Source of the DNA: Chryseobacterium sp. SORGH_AS_0447
Lineage (GTDB): Bacteria > Bacteroidota > Bacteroidia > Flavobacteriales > Weeksellaceae
Direction of reading: 5' to 3'
Assembly: GCF_030818695.1 (NCBI RefSeq)
Contig: NZ_JAUTAR010000001.1
Span: forward strand, 862,501 to 926,500
Length of the DNA stretch: 64,000 nucleotides
Part shown: in pieces, positions 52,173-62,472 of the stretch
Position numbering within the stretch: position 1 is the stretch's first letter
Layout of the letters: each line of letters opens with the position of its first letter
Made by a program: the position numbers and the translations under genes
The notes under the pieces: generated by a model
What the model was told of the DNA's origin: nothing
Databases searched by the model: none
Seen by the model: only the letters and a program-made list of their open reading frames with translations

Positions 52173-55025
52173 TTAATCTCTGTTCTTAACAACAATCCAT
52201 CCCGAATACTTTATCGGTGTTTGTTTGCTGTTCGGCTCGTTCCAGCTCAGATCGAACCAGTAGTTTCCGGTAGGTACTTTTTTACCTCCAATGGCGCCGT
52301 CCCACTTATATCCGTTGGTTTTATTTCCCTGGTGCATTTTTGCTCCATACCGGTCATAAATATTAAAGACAAAATTCGGTTTATAAGCCAGTGCGGAGTA
52401 ATCCAGTACGTCATTAACGCCGTCTCCGTTTGGTGTGATGATGTTGATGAGGTTCGGTACCGTAACTTCTACATCAATAGGATCACAGTCATAAGCATCT
52501 TTCAGATAAAATGTATGGTTTCCTCTGGCAACATTGGTAAATACATTAGAATCCTGCCAGTTGATGTTATCGATCGAATATTTGTAAGGAGCGGTTCCTC
52601 CTGCTGCATTTATTGTAACAGTATTGTTTGAAATGTCGATGTTTGAAATAACCGGCTGTTCTGAAGCATATACTTTTACAGTCTGTCTGGCTGTACATTC
52701 TCCTGTTTTCAAATCTACCCAGTAAGTTCCTACGGTTACATTATTGATGCTCTGGGTTGTTGCCCCGGTATTCCATTTATAGGCAGTAAATCCTGGGCCC
52801 GCATCTAAAGTCGTCGTATCTTCCATACAGATAATCTTATCTTCAAGAAGGCTTGAATATACCGGAGGAAGAACTACCAAAGTAATTTTCGCTACTCTGA
52901 AACATCCGTTCGCATTGGTTACCCTTACGAAAACAACCCCATTGGGAGCGATATAATTTGTAGGATTTTGAATCTGATTTGTTCCGTTTTGCGCATCCGT
53001 AAGCGACGGATAATATTTTTTGGTAATACCCGGTGTACTTGTTACGATAGCAGTTGTTAAATCAAATAACGCCTTTGCCGGAGTTGCTGTTATAAAGCAT
53101 GATCTTAAAGTCGCCTCATTTACATCAGGACTTGCGGACACTGTAAACGTTAGGGTTACCTGTTCACAATCTGTAAATTCCGGGTCGTTTCCGCAGAATT
53201 TGTAAACGATGGTATCTGTTCCTGCGAATCCGAAAGTCGGGGTATAGATAATAACTCCGTTAGGATCGATAACTACAGTACCGTTCGTCGGAGGTGTTAC
53301 AATCGTTACGGTACTCGGAACGTACGTCTGGGTAGAATTGGTAAACGATGGAATTACGCTCTGGAATCCTTCGCATACGGTTAATGCTTTTGTCGTTTGG
53401 TTAAGACAGGTATATACTTTAAATACCGGAGTAACTACCGGAGCACAGGTTCCTACGACAACGCGCACTGTATAATTTCCTGCCAGCGTCGGCGTAAATG
53501 TGTTTGAAGTTGCTCCCGGAATAGCGGTATTATTTCTGAACCACTGATAAGAATCAAACCCGTCATCCACCTCAAGGATCAGACCCGGAATACAATCTCC
53601 GGTCTGTTTGGCAATAACCGGGATCGAGGAGAAGCCTGCAAAATAACCACCGTATCCTACAACACCACTACCTCCGGAAATACCGGCTGTAACGGCTTTT
53701 GTTGAAGTAATCGTCATATTTCCCGTAACATTCGGTACAGAGTAGGAAACCCAGTTGTTGGTTCCCGTTACGTTATAGGGTCCCTGAGCGGCGGTAGGAG
53801 TAGCTCCATTTACTGTAACGGCAGCCCCCTTTTCGGTAAGAATATTTAATTTTACGTTATTCGTCGTAGGCGGAAGAATGTTAATCATTCCGATTTCATC
53901 AATTTTTCTCGGTAAATAACAGTTCAATGGCGGAATATAATTAAATCCGATCGTTGCATTGCTGTTGGCAACCCCTGCCAGTAGCTGATAAACATATACA
54001 TTCTTTGTAGTCTTAATGTACATATTATAATGATTATTCCCCTGATTAATGTAATTGGTATTGTTTACTTCATTTACCCTGTAGCTCTGTCCTTCATTAA
54101 GAACAGCTGCCGGGGTGGTCCCTGCATTGATATATACTTCAGTATTGTCTTCTGTTGCTACGATCAGGGCATCTTCCATTCTTTTGCTAATGTCGCCGTT
54201 TCCTTTTACCACTACAAATTCATTTCCAAGCCTGTCGGTAGGCACGGACTGGTCCATGACAGTATCCGATCCGTCATAGAAAGAACCTGTTGCAATGGCG
54301 AACTGTCCGTTGAAATTTCCGTTGGTAACCGAAACCGGTTTGTTGGCAACTATTTTGGCACCAAGGAATGCTTTTTTATTGGCTGCGGTATTTCCTACCC
54401 CTTCTATTATGTATGACTGTCCTTTATTTAAAGTAAAAGTTAATGTCGGATTTGTAACCCCTGTCCAACCATTGGTAAATACGGTATTAGGAGAATATCC
54501 GGAAACCGTAACGGTTGTATTGTCTTCCGTTGCCATGATTCCCGCCATGAAATTAAGAAGCGTGGAGGATGCAGATCCTGTTGTAATATTTTCTATCGGA
54601 GATACCACAGCATAAAATTTCGTCCCGATTCCTGCTTTTCCTTTTGAAGTAAGGATTTCTCCATGGCTCGTTACAGAAAAACGCAGTGTGGCATAATAAG
54701 GACGTGTACCTTTGGTATATAATCCTTTACTGATTGGTGTAAACAAATCCGACTCCGCGGAAGTAATGATGGCTGCCAAAGGAACCGTGAATGTCTGTGG
54801 GCTTCCTTTGCTGATCGTTACAGTACCAATCAAAACATTGTTGCTGAATATCTGTACAGGAAACGGTGTTGTTGAATCCGTAGAGAAATATAAAGCTTGT
54901 TGCGGGCTGGAGAGAACAGAGCTTCTGGCTGCCATTGGAGCAAACCAGTGATCTGTATCCCTTTGCGCAAAAATTGTATTAATTCCGAAGAGAATCAACA
55001 CAAGCGATAATAAAATTTTATTCAT
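52173..55025 (-). CDS. Giant surface protein: IgGFc-binding-like head, type IX type B sorting domain
   Basis: 950 residues; signal peptide (LLSLVLILFGINTIFAQ). The head (about 20-440) repeats the family blocks RDTDHWFAPMAA, YFSTDSTTPFPVQIFSNN, HGEILTSKGKAGIG and TLNKGQSYIIEGVG. Next come a short Ig-like part (CVPGLILEVDDGFDSYQWF type, then GTDTIVYKFCGNDPEFTDCEQV), LDAGPGFTAYKWNTGATTQSI, and the C-terminal CHU_C domain (ITPNGDGVNDVLDYSALAY, YDRYGAKMHQGN, YSGWIVVKNRD). It is the shortest of the four paralogs. It has its own promoter and terminator. Confidence 0.92.
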   Translation of the reverse strand: MNKILLSLVLILFGINTIFAQRDTDHWFAPMAARSSVLSSPQQALYFSTDSTTPFPVQIFSNNVLIGTVTISKGSPQTFTVPLAAIITSAESDLFTPISKGLYTKGTRPYYATLRFSVTSHGEILTSKGKAGIGTKFYAVVSPIENITTGSASSTLLNFMAGIMATEDNTTVTVSGYSPNTVFTNGWTGVTNPTLTFTLNKGQSYIIEGVGNTAANKKAFLGAKIVANKPVSVTNGNFNGQFAIATGSFYDGSDTVMDQSVPTDRLGNEFVVVKGNGDISKRMEDALIVATEDNTEVYINAGTTPAAVLNEGQSYRVNEVNNTNYINQGNNHYNMYIKTTKNVYVYQLLAGVANSNATIGFNYIPPLNCYLPRKIDEIGMINILPPTTNNVKLNILTEKGAAVTVNGATPTAAQGPYNVTGTNNWVSYSVPNVTGNMTITSTKAVTAGISGGSGVVGYGGYFAGFSSIPVIAKQTGDCIPGLILEVDDGFDSYQWFRNNTAIPGATSNTFTPTLAGNYTVRVVVGTCAPVVTPVFKVYTCLNQTTKALTVCEGFQSVIPSFTNSTQTYVPSTVTIVTPPTNGTVVIDPNGVIIYTPTFGFAGTDTIVYKFCGNDPEFTDCEQVTLTFTVSASPDVNEATLRSCFITATPAKALFDLTTAIVTSTPGITKKYYPSLTDAQNGTNQIQNPTNYIAPNGVVFVRVTNANGCFRVAKITLVVLPPVYSSLLEDKIICMEDTTTLDAGPGFTAYKWNTGATTQSINNVTVGTYWVDLKTGECTARQTVKVYASEQPVISNIDISNNTVTINAAGGTAPYKYSIDNINWQDSNVFTNVARGNHTFYLKDAYDCDPIDVEVTVPNLINIITPNGDGVNDVLDYSALAYKPNFVFNIYDRYGAKMHQGNKTNGYKWDGAIGGKKVPTGNYWFDLSWNEPNSKQTPIKYSGWIVVKNRD

Positions 55026-55047
55026 AAATATGGAATATGGATTTTTG

Positions 55048-55080
55048 CAAAAATAGTAGAAAATTGTATTAAGTATTCAA
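55048..55080 (-). promoter_or_regulatory. Promoter of the 950-residue gene (TTG-N22-TATTTTTG)
   Basis: On the minus strand TTG (55080-55078) and TATTTTTG (55055-55048) are 22 bases apart. The start codon follows 22 bases downstream. This is the most complete of the promoters of the four giant genes. Confidence 0.7.
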
Positions 55081-55114
55081 TTAATTGCTGAAAATTACAA
55101 TCTTGTTTACAAAA

Positions 55115-55140
55115 AAACCACGATTTTAAATCGTGGTTTT
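55115..55140 (-). terminator. Terminator of the 1032-residue surface protein gene
   Basis: AAAACCACGATTT / AAATCGTGGTTTT with a minimal loop, 24 bases after the stop of the 55164-58262 gene, followed by a T run on the minus strand. Confidence 0.9.
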
Positions 55141-55163
55141 AAGAATTCTCCTGCAAAAGATCT

Positions 55164-58100
55164 TTAGTTTATATTTTTTACCATGATCCAGCCGGTGTAT
55201 TTTATTGGGGTCTTTTCTTTGTTCGGTTCATTCCAGTTGATGTGGTACCAGTAGGTTCCGGTGGAAATTTTCTTATCAAAATGTCTTCCGTCCCATTTGT
55301 AATTATTGAATTTATTCCCTGTGAAAATCTTATTTCCGTATCGATCGTAGATTACAAAGCTAAGGTTTTCTTTATATGCCAATTCGCTGTAATCGATATA
55401 ATCATTTTTATTATCACCGTTTGGCGTAATAGCATTTACTAAATTCGGTACGGTAACTTCCACGGAAATCGGTGTACAGTTATAAAAATCTTTTACATAG
55501 AATATATGCTGCCCCCTGGAAAGCCCGGTGAATACGTTGGAATCCTGCCAGTTTGTAGGGGAATCCACTGCGTATTGGTAAGGAGATTTACCACCTTTTA
55601 CATGAACAGTTGCCGTATTATTGGAAATTTCAATCTCTGAAATCACTGGCTCTTCTGCTTTTTTAACACTTACAAGCTGCTTAACAGAACATCCGTCGGC
55701 TTTTAGAATTACCCAGTAATTTCCTACAGCTACTCCGGTTATTACCTGTGTAGTAGCACCGGTACTCCAAAGGTAGGATTGGTAGCCAGATCCTGCATCA
55801 AGACTTGTTCTAGCATCGATACAAATGGTTTTGTCTGCAAGAACAGTAGATCTCTTCGGAGGAATTACAACGAGGTTTACTTTCGCAATTGCGTAACATC
55901 CGTTTGAATTATATACTCTAACATATACGGTTCCGTTTCCTGAAATATAAGCTGACGATAGAGTATTTAAGATTTCATTGGTCGCATTGCTGGCATCAAC
56001 AAAAGTAGGATAATACTTTTTAGTGATAGGCGTTTCTGCTGAAACATTTGCCGTCGAAAGATTGAACGCAGCTTTTGTTTCGTCTGTCTCAAGGAAACAT
56101 TCCCTGATTGTTGCTTCCGTTACTACAGGCGTAGGAAGGAAATCCAAAGTGATCTTCGCCGTTCCGGTACAGCCTTCATTAGTCGTTACTTTTACATAAA
56201 CAAAGCCGGCTCCTGAAAGATAATTTGTAATATTTGTTGTGATTTCATTGGTTCCTGCATTTAGTGCAGTCAGTGTCGGATAGAATTTCTTAACTACAGG
56301 GCTATATGTCGTTACATTAGCGGCTGTCAGGTCAAAGAATCCTTTGCCGTTATACTGACATGCTTTAATCGTTGTATCCGTTAAAATAAATGGTACAACG
56401 GTTAGATTTAGGGTGACTTGTTCACAGTCAACGAATTCCGGTGCATTTCCACAGAATTTATATACAATAGTATCGGGTCCTAAATATCCTGGGTTTGGAA
56501 TATAAGTGATCTGGCCTGATCCATTGATGGTTGCCGTTCCGTGGGTAGGCTGCGTAATAATAGTTACGGTGCTGGCTACCGGCGTTTGTGTTGTAGTAAA
56601 TGAAAATGCAGGCGTGATAATTTTCGTAGCACATGCATTTAGAGCTGTTGTGGTATTTCTTACGCAGCTTGTTACTTTATAAATCGGTGTAGTAACAGGA
56701 GGACAGCTTCCGATGGTTACCTTCACGGTATAATTTCCTGCGGTTGACGGTGTAATTGTATTTTGTGTGGCACCGGTAATGGCTACACCATTTAAGAACC
56801 ACTGATAGGTCTCATAGCTGTCATCCACTTCCAGAACAATTCCGGGAATACATTCACCGGTCTGCTTTGCAATTACCGGGATAGATGAGAATCCGGCAAA
56901 ATATCCTCCATATCCAGCAGTGCTATAGCCTCCATTTACTCCGGCAGTTACAGCTTTTGTCGAATTCACCGTTAGGTTTCCTGAAATTCCTTCTATCGCG
57001 TAGGTTACCCAGTTTGTATTTCCTGTTAAAGTGTATGGGCCCTGAGCTGCTGTTGGCGTTGTTGCCGGACCTCCATTTGTACTATAGGTAACGGTCGCTC
57101 CTGCTTCCGTTAAAATATTTAGTTTTAATGTAACCCCTGAAACATTCGGCATTTCATCAATCTTTCCGATCTCATCTATTTTTCTGGGTAGGAAACAGTT
57201 CAATGGTGGGATGTAGTTATAACCTCCCGTATTGTTTGCCGTACCTACACCTACCAGCTGATAGAGGTATACATTTTTAGAAGTGGAAATCAACATATTA
57301 AAGTGTCCGCTTCCTGCGGTTTGCTCGATATAATTTGTTTCGTTGATTCTGTACCATTGCCCCGCGTTGATTGTTGCTAAAGGCGTTGTCCCGCCGTTCA
57401 CGAAAATCTGGGTATTGTCTTCCGTTGCAATTACAATTCCTCCTTCCATATTTTCAGATGGAGCGGTAGATCTTGTTTTTACCATGGCGAATGTACTTCC
57501 TAATCTTTCTACAGGAACGGATTGGTCCATGATTAAATCGGAACCGGAAGAACCTCCTGCCCCAAAGTTTCCATTCGCACTTCCGTTGGTTAAGCTGATC
57601 GGTTTGTCGGAAACAATTTTTGCGCCGATAAATCCTGTAAGATTCGCTGATGTTCCGTTATTTCCGGCCATGATATACGACTGCCCTTTGTTCAAGGTGA
57701 AAGACTGGGAGTTCCCAGCCGTAGTTCCTCCGATAAAGGACAGTCCAGTAGTTGTCCAGGTTACAGTCACCAAAGTATTATCTTCGGTGGCTAAAACACC
57801 TGCGGTAAAATTATTTGACGAACCTGTACCGGCATTGGTATTGGGCGCATTAGCCACATAAAATAATTTTCCGATTCCGGCTTTCCCTTTAGAGGTGATG
57901 ATTTCACCATGAGAGACTTGTGCAGATCTCAAGGTACAGTAGAACGGTTTATCTCCTTTAAGATAAAGCCCTTTTGTGATCACCTGAAGCGCATCGGATG
58001 TAGCGGTTGCGGAAACCAGATTGGCCGCCACCGTATACGATTGTGGATTTCCTTTGCTGATGGTAACCGTCTGGATCAGGATGTTATTGTTATAAATTTT

Positions 58101-58262
58101 TACATCAAAAGGGGTCATAGAATCTGTTGAAAGATACACAGCATTGGTATATCCACTCGTGGACGCATAATAAGGTGCGATCCAGTGATCCGTATCCCTT
58201 TGGGCAAAAAGCGTATTGATGCTAAGCAGCATTAATACAAAAGACAGTAGAAATCTGTTCAT
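55164..58262 (-). CDS. Giant surface protein: IgGFc-binding-like head, type IX type B sorting domain
   Basis: 1032 residues; signal peptide (LLSFVLMLLSINTLFAQ). The head carries RDTDHWIAPYYAS, YLSTDSMTPFDVKIYNNN, HGEIITSKGKAGIG, TLNKGQSYIMAG and GGYFAGFSSIPVIAKQTGECIPG. Two or three Ig-like units follow (TTIKACQYNGKGFFDLTAANVT, EATIRECFLETDETKAAFNLSTANV), then LDAGSGYQSYLWSTGATTQVI and a CHU_C domain (ITPNGDNKNDYIDYSELAY, YDRYGNKIFTG, YTGWIMVKNIN). It is closest to the 950-residue neighbour. The role is probably adhesion or binding, but no ligand is known. Confidence 0.92.
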   Translation of the reverse strand: MNRFLLSFVLMLLSINTLFAQRDTDHWIAPYYASTSGYTNAVYLSTDSMTPFDVKIYNNNILIQTVTISKGNPQSYTVAANLVSATATSDALQVITKGLYLKGDKPFYCTLRSAQVSHGEIITSKGKAGIGKLFYVANAPNTNAGTGSSNNFTAGVLATEDNTLVTVTWTTTGLSFIGGTTAGNSQSFTLNKGQSYIMAGNNGTSANLTGFIGAKIVSDKPISLTNGSANGNFGAGGSSGSDLIMDQSVPVERLGSTFAMVKTRSTAPSENMEGGIVIATEDNTQIFVNGGTTPLATINAGQWYRINETNYIEQTAGSGHFNMLISTSKNVYLYQLVGVGTANNTGGYNYIPPLNCFLPRKIDEIGKIDEMPNVSGVTLKLNILTEAGATVTYSTNGGPATTPTAAQGPYTLTGNTNWVTYAIEGISGNLTVNSTKAVTAGVNGGYSTAGYGGYFAGFSSIPVIAKQTGECIPGIVLEVDDSYETYQWFLNGVAITGATQNTITPSTAGNYTVKVTIGSCPPVTTPIYKVTSCVRNTTTALNACATKIITPAFSFTTTQTPVASTVTIITQPTHGTATINGSGQITYIPNPGYLGPDTIVYKFCGNAPEFVDCEQVTLNLTVVPFILTDTTIKACQYNGKGFFDLTAANVTTYSPVVKKFYPTLTALNAGTNEITTNITNYLSGAGFVYVKVTTNEGCTGTAKITLDFLPTPVVTEATIRECFLETDETKAAFNLSTANVSAETPITKKYYPTFVDASNATNEILNTLSSAYISGNGTVYVRVYNSNGCYAIAKVNLVVIPPKRSTVLADKTICIDARTSLDAGSGYQSYLWSTGATTQVITGVAVGNYWVILKADGCSVKQLVSVKKAEEPVISEIEISNNTATVHVKGGKSPYQYAVDSPTNWQDSNVFTGLSRGQHIFYVKDFYNCTPISVEVTVPNLVNAITPNGDNKNDYIDYSELAYKENLSFVIYDRYGNKIFTGNKFNNYKWDGRHFDKKISTGTYWYHINWNEPNKEKTPIKYTGWIMVKNIN

Positions 58263-58284
58263 ATGGAATGATTTAGGATTTCTA

Positions 58285-58292
58285 CAAATTTA
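58285..58292 (-). promoter_or_regulatory. -7 box of the 1032-residue gene (TAAATTTG)
   Basis: An exact TAnnTTTG match on the minus strand, 22 bases before the start codon. No TTG lies at the expected spacing. The spacing from box to start is the same as in the 950-residue paralog. Confidence 0.55.
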
Positions 58293-58339
58293 GATAATAT
58301 ATTATATATTGTTAATAATTTGTAAATAAAAATTAAATT

Positions 58340-61300
58340 TTATTCACGATTTTTAATTAAAATCCATCCGGAGTAGGATACTGGCAATTTTGTATCCGGC
58401 TCGATCCATCGTAATACATACCAGTAAGTTCCTGTCGGTAGGGGTGCCCCGTTTATTTTTCCGTCCCAAGTATAGCTTTTATCGGAGGATTTATGAACGA
58501 TCGCTCCGTAACGGTCTGCAATTTCAATAGAAACATTCTGCTTGATTCTGAGGTCGGAATAATTCAGGACATCATTATGGCCGTCACCGTTCGGCGTAAT
58601 GGCATTAATCAGGTTCAACACCAAAAATTCTGCAGTTACCGGAGAACATCCGTCCACACTGGTTACATAGACCGTATGAATCCCTCTGGAAAGCCCGGTA
58701 AAAATGTTGGAAGACTGATAATCAATGCCGTTCAAAGAATATTTATAAGGTGGTGTTCCACCCGAAACGGAAATCGTAGCGTTATAGCCTGAAACTTCAA
58801 TTTTAGTAATTTTTGGCGCAGGTGCTGTTGTTACATTAACGAACTGACGGTATACACAGCCATTGAAACCAAGATCTACATAGTAGCTTCCTTCTCCAAC
58901 AATTATAGATTGTGTAGTGGCTCCCGTACTCCATAAATAGGAAATAAATCCGGAACCTGCATCCAATGTAGTGGTGTCATTTGGACAGACCACTTTATCA
59001 GTCAATATCGTTGATTTTTTCGGTGCTTTTAAAATGATCGTTAAGACTCCAGTATTCGGACAGGCCGTAGCACTGGTGAATCTTATATAGAAAGTTTGGG
59101 TACCCGTGATGGTCTGAACGGAAGGAATTGCATTTGTTCCTGTCTGTGCGTTGGCCAGCGTCGAATAAAAAGCCATACTCACTCCCGGATCAGCCGTGAA
59201 AAGGTTTTTATAATTATTCAGGTTAGCACTTTCCGAACCGTTGACATCGCTGTCGCAGATTTCAGCATTGCCATTGCCTGAAGCAAGTGTAATTCTGTTG
59301 CCGATCTTGAAGTTAATCTGCCCGAAAGCGGGAGGACAAGTTCCCGTAAGCGCATCTACCCGTACATATACGGTGGTATTTGCGGTATAACTCCAGTTTG
59401 CCGGTAAGGTATTGTTGTTCCCTGCATTGGCATCCGTTTGAAGCAGGTAATATCTCACATTAAAGTTAGCAGAACCAGTTACGATCTGAGGCGTAACGCC
59501 GGGAAAATTCACATTCACAACACCATCGAAATTATCATCACAAAGGGTGGCGTTATAATTGGCGGTATTGATATTAGGAAGTGGGGTAATCGTTAAGGTG
59601 ATCTGGGCAACCTTTGAACATCCTGCCGATGAGGTTACATTGGCATAAATAGTCCCGGCCGGTCCGTTATAAACTGCTGGATTGGCAATAGGTGTTCCCG
59701 TCATGGCCGAATTGGTAAAATACTGAACCGTTGTTCCGGAATCAGGAGTTACATTGACGGAAGTAAGATTGAAGGTTCCGTTTCCGGTTGCATCTGCACA
59801 GGAATTTAAAGAACCGTTGTTCACATTAGGTAGCGGATTTACCGTTAAATTAATCTGGGCAACCTTTGAACATCCTGCCGATGAAGTTACATTAGCATAA
59901 ACAATTCCCGAAGGTCCGGAGTAGGTTGTCGGATTGGTAATCTGCCCGGTTAAGTTTGAATTGGTAAAATAAGTTACCGTTACTCCCGGATCAGCGGAAA
60001 GATTTACTGAAGTAAGGTTAAATGTTCCGTTTCCGTTCGTTCCGGCACAAACCGTTAGGGAACCATTGGTTACATTCGGCAGCGGATTTACTGTTAAAGT
60101 GATCTGAGCAATTCTTGAGCAGCCTGTCGATGAGGTTACATTGGCATAGATAATTCCTGAAGGCCCGGAATAAGTTGTTGGATTCGTGATCTGTCCCGTT
60201 AAATTTGGATTGGTAAAATAAGTAACTGTAATCCCGGGATCGGAAGAAATATTCGCTGAGGCAAGATTAAAGGTTCCGTTCCCGTTTGTTCCTGCGCAGG
60301 CCGTTAATGAACTGTTATTAACTGTTGGTGAAGGGATAACCGATAATACGATCTGAGCCGTTTTCGAACATCCATACTGCGAAATTACATTGGCATAAAT
60401 AGTTCCTGCCGGCCCGTTGTAAGAGGCCGGATTGGCAATCGGTGTGCCTGTAAGAGCCGCAGTGGTAAAATACTGAACCGTAGTTCCCGAATCGGGGGTA
60501 ACACTTACGGAAGTAAGGTTATAAGTACCGTTTCCATTGGTGTCTGCACATGAGCTTAATGAACCGTTTGTTGTTTGAAGGACATCGGTATTAATCACAA
60601 TCTTAAAATACTCAAAATCAGCAGGGCTTCCATTCCCTTGAACATAATAGATAAAGGTATCCGTAGTATCTGCTGTAAGACCCGCGTTCGGCGTATAGGT
60701 AATCTGGCCTGTTACAGGATTCACCGTGGCCGTTCCTGAAGTTGGGGCCAGAATAATGCTGGTGTTGGAAGGAACAATGGTCTGGGTAGAATTGGTAAAT
60801 ACCGGTGAAACCACTTTCGTATTACAGGATCCTATATTATAGGTTGTCGTTGTAATAGGAGGACAAAGGGTATATGAATAAGCATTTGTTGCAGCGTATC
60901 CGCAATTGTTTTTTGTCACTACGCAGGTGTAATTGCCTGCTCCGTATGTTTCAGGATTGATCGAATAGGAAGTGGCTCCCGGAATCAAGGTTCCGTTAAG
61001 GTACCACTGGTAAGTGTCGTACGAGTTATCTACCTGTAATAAAATTCCGGTATAGCAGTCGCCGGTTTTGGAAATTACGGGAACTGATGAAAAGCCTGCA
61101 AAATAACCTCCGTAACCCACAGCACCGCTACCTGCAGCTATACCCGCCGTTACGGATTTTGTAGAATTTACTGTGACCGTACCGCTTACATTAGGAACAG
61201 TATAGGTAACCCAGTTCGGATTTCCGTTTACCGGAAAGGGACCGTTTGCTGTTGCGATAGGCGTTCCGTTCAAAGTAACGGTTGCTCCGGTTTGGGTAAT

Positions 61301-62446
61301 GATATTTAACCGGGTATTAAATGTCTGGCTTCCGATTTTATTAATAAATCCAATTTCGTCTACTTTATTGGGCATATAACAGCTTAATGGCGGGATGAAG
61401 TTCATTCCTCCGGTCGCATATTCGTTTCCGCTTGTGCTGGAAACCCCTGCCAGTAACTGATAAACGTAGATGTTATTATTTGACGAGATCCCCATGTTGT
61501 AATTATCTCCGGTTCCGTGCTGAATGTAATTAATGCTGGGAACCATGTAATACTGCCCTGCATTCAGGGTAATTCCGGAAGGGATGCCGTTAAGGGTAAT
61601 ATTCGTACCATTCTGGGTAGCGACAATAAGTGCTGTTTCCATCTGGGAATTTACAGTTCCGTTTCCTTTTACCACCACAAATTCTTTTCCCAACCGATCA
61701 GTAGGGACGGCCTGATCCATCAGGATATCATTGTTGGTAAAATTTAAACTGGTGTAAATTCCATTGAAATTTCCGTTTGTAACGGAAATCGGTTTTGTCG
61801 ACTGGATCTTTGCGCCGATCAGTCCATCCAGGTTGTTTACGGAATCGGTGCTTAAAGCGTCCAGGATATAAGACTGTCCTTTATTTAAGGTAAAAGTTTT
61901 GGTCGGACTCGAAGTTCCGTCTGAGAATACGACATTGGGGTTATAGCCGGAGATCACAACGGAAGTATTGTCTTCTGTTGCCGTAACGCCTATCGTAGAG
62001 TTTACATAATTTGCCGTACCGGTGATCGGGGCCATTCCGACATAAAAAGTTGTCCCCAGACCTGCCAGTCCTTTGGAAGTAATGATTTCCGCATGATTGG
62101 GAACTGAAAACCTGTAATTGGCAAAAAACTTCTTGCTCCCTTTCAGATATACTCCCATGGAATTTGGGGTGAAAAGATCGGAAGGATTATCCGTTATTAA
62201 GAAATTGTTGGGAATGCTTACCTGCACCGGATTCCCTTTACTTACCTGTACTGTCGTAAAAAGGGAATTGCTGTTATAAATCTGTACAGAAAAAGGAGTT
62301 ACCACATCTGTAGACAGATATAGATAACCCTGTAAGTTCGCTGTTCCTGCTTTGGAAGCCATTGGCGCAAACCAATGATCCGTGTCAAGCTGGGCATTGC
62401 ATAATAAACAAAGAAATGTACAAATGGTTAGTAGAAGTTTTTTCAT
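58340..62446 (-). CDS. Giant surface protein with tandem repeats and type IX type B sorting domain
   Basis: 1368 residues from the ATG at 62446; signal peptide LLLTICTFLCLLCNAQ. An upstream ATG at 62467 would add seven residues and lies upstream of the predicted transcription start. The head repeats the family blocks (LDTDHWFAPMAS, YLSTDVVTPFSVQIYNSN, NHAEIITSKGLAGLG). In the middle four near-identical repeats of about 83 residues follow (each with a CA-TNGNGTFNL, YFTNSNLTG, NPTTYSGPSG, YANVTSS-GCS-VAQI pattern), then LDAGSGFISYLWSTGATTQSI and CHU_C (ITPNGDGHNDVLNYSDL, ADRYGAIV, YSGWILIKNRE). It is the longest paralog. Confidence 0.92.
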   Translation of the reverse strand: MKKLLLTICTFLCLLCNAQLDTDHWFAPMASKAGTANLQGYLYLSTDVVTPFSVQIYNSNSLFTTVQVSKGNPVQVSIPNNFLITDNPSDLFTPNSMGVYLKGSKKFFANYRFSVPNHAEIITSKGLAGLGTTFYVGMAPITGTANYVNSTIGVTATEDNTSVVISGYNPNVVFSDGTSSPTKTFTLNKGQSYILDALSTDSVNNLDGLIGAKIQSTKPISVTNGNFNGIYTSLNFTNNDILMDQAVPTDRLGKEFVVVKGNGTVNSQMETALIVATQNGTNITLNGIPSGITLNAGQYYMVPSINYIQHGTGDNYNMGISSNNNIYVYQLLAGVSSTSGNEYATGGMNFIPPLSCYMPNKVDEIGFINKIGSQTFNTRLNIITQTGATVTLNGTPIATANGPFPVNGNPNWVTYTVPNVSGTVTVNSTKSVTAGIAAGSGAVGYGGYFAGFSSVPVISKTGDCYTGILLQVDNSYDTYQWYLNGTLIPGATSYSINPETYGAGNYTCVVTKNNCGYAATNAYSYTLCPPITTTTYNIGSCNTKVVSPVFTNSTQTIVPSNTSIILAPTSGTATVNPVTGQITYTPNAGLTADTTDTFIYYVQGNGSPADFEYFKIVINTDVLQTTNGSLSSCADTNGNGTYNLTSVSVTPDSGTTVQYFTTAALTGTPIANPASYNGPAGTIYANVISQYGCSKTAQIVLSVIPSPTVNNSSLTACAGTNGNGTFNLASANISSDPGITVTYFTNPNLTGQITNPTTYSGPSGIIYANVTSSTGCSRIAQITLTVNPLPNVTNGSLTVCAGTNGNGTFNLTSVNLSADPGVTVTYFTNSNLTGQITNPTTYSGPSGIVYANVTSSAGCSKVAQINLTVNPLPNVNNGSLNSCADATGNGTFNLTSVNVTPDSGTTVQYFTNSAMTGTPIANPAVYNGPAGTIYANVTSSAGCSKVAQITLTITPLPNINTANYNATLCDDNFDGVVNVNFPGVTPQIVTGSANFNVRYYLLQTDANAGNNNTLPANWSYTANTTVYVRVDALTGTCPPAFGQINFKIGNRITLASGNGNAEICDSDVNGSESANLNNYKNLFTADPGVSMAFYSTLANAQTGTNAIPSVQTITGTQTFYIRFTSATACPNTGVLTIILKAPKKSTILTDKVVCPNDTTTLDAGSGFISYLWSTGATTQSIIVGEGSYYVDLGFNGCVYRQFVNVTTAPAPKITKIEVSGYNATISVSGGTPPYKYSLNGIDYQSSNIFTGLSRGIHTVYVTSVDGCSPVTAEFLVLNLINAITPNGDGHNDVLNYSDLRIKQNVSIEIADRYGAIVHKSSDKSYTWDGKINGAPLPTGTYWYVLRWIEPDTKLPVSYSGWILIKNRE
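59574..60582 (-). repeat. Four tandem repeats of about 250 bp within a surface protein gene
   Basis: Four in-frame units of about 83 codons. Units 2 and 3 (the two central ones) are the most alike, and units 1 and 4 share the variant DSGTTVQYFT/TGTPIANPA. This pattern suggests duplication of a two-unit block, or conversion. A fifth, degenerate unit follows. Copy number is likely to vary between strains. Confidence 0.85.
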
Positions 62447-62464
62447 ATTTCTCAATAAGGGATG

Positions 62465-62472
62465 CAAATGTA
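62465..62472 (-). promoter_or_regulatory. -7 box of the 1368-residue gene (TACATTTG)
   Basis: An exact TAnnTTTG match on the minus strand followed by C, 18 bases before the ATG at 62446. The only nearby TTG is just 12 bases upstream, too close for a standard -33. Confidence 0.55.

Noticed and set aside
57343..57861. 172-codon plus-strand frame
   Set aside because: Antisense shadow of a repetitive beta-rich surface protein gene; similar shadows occur opposite the other three paralogs.
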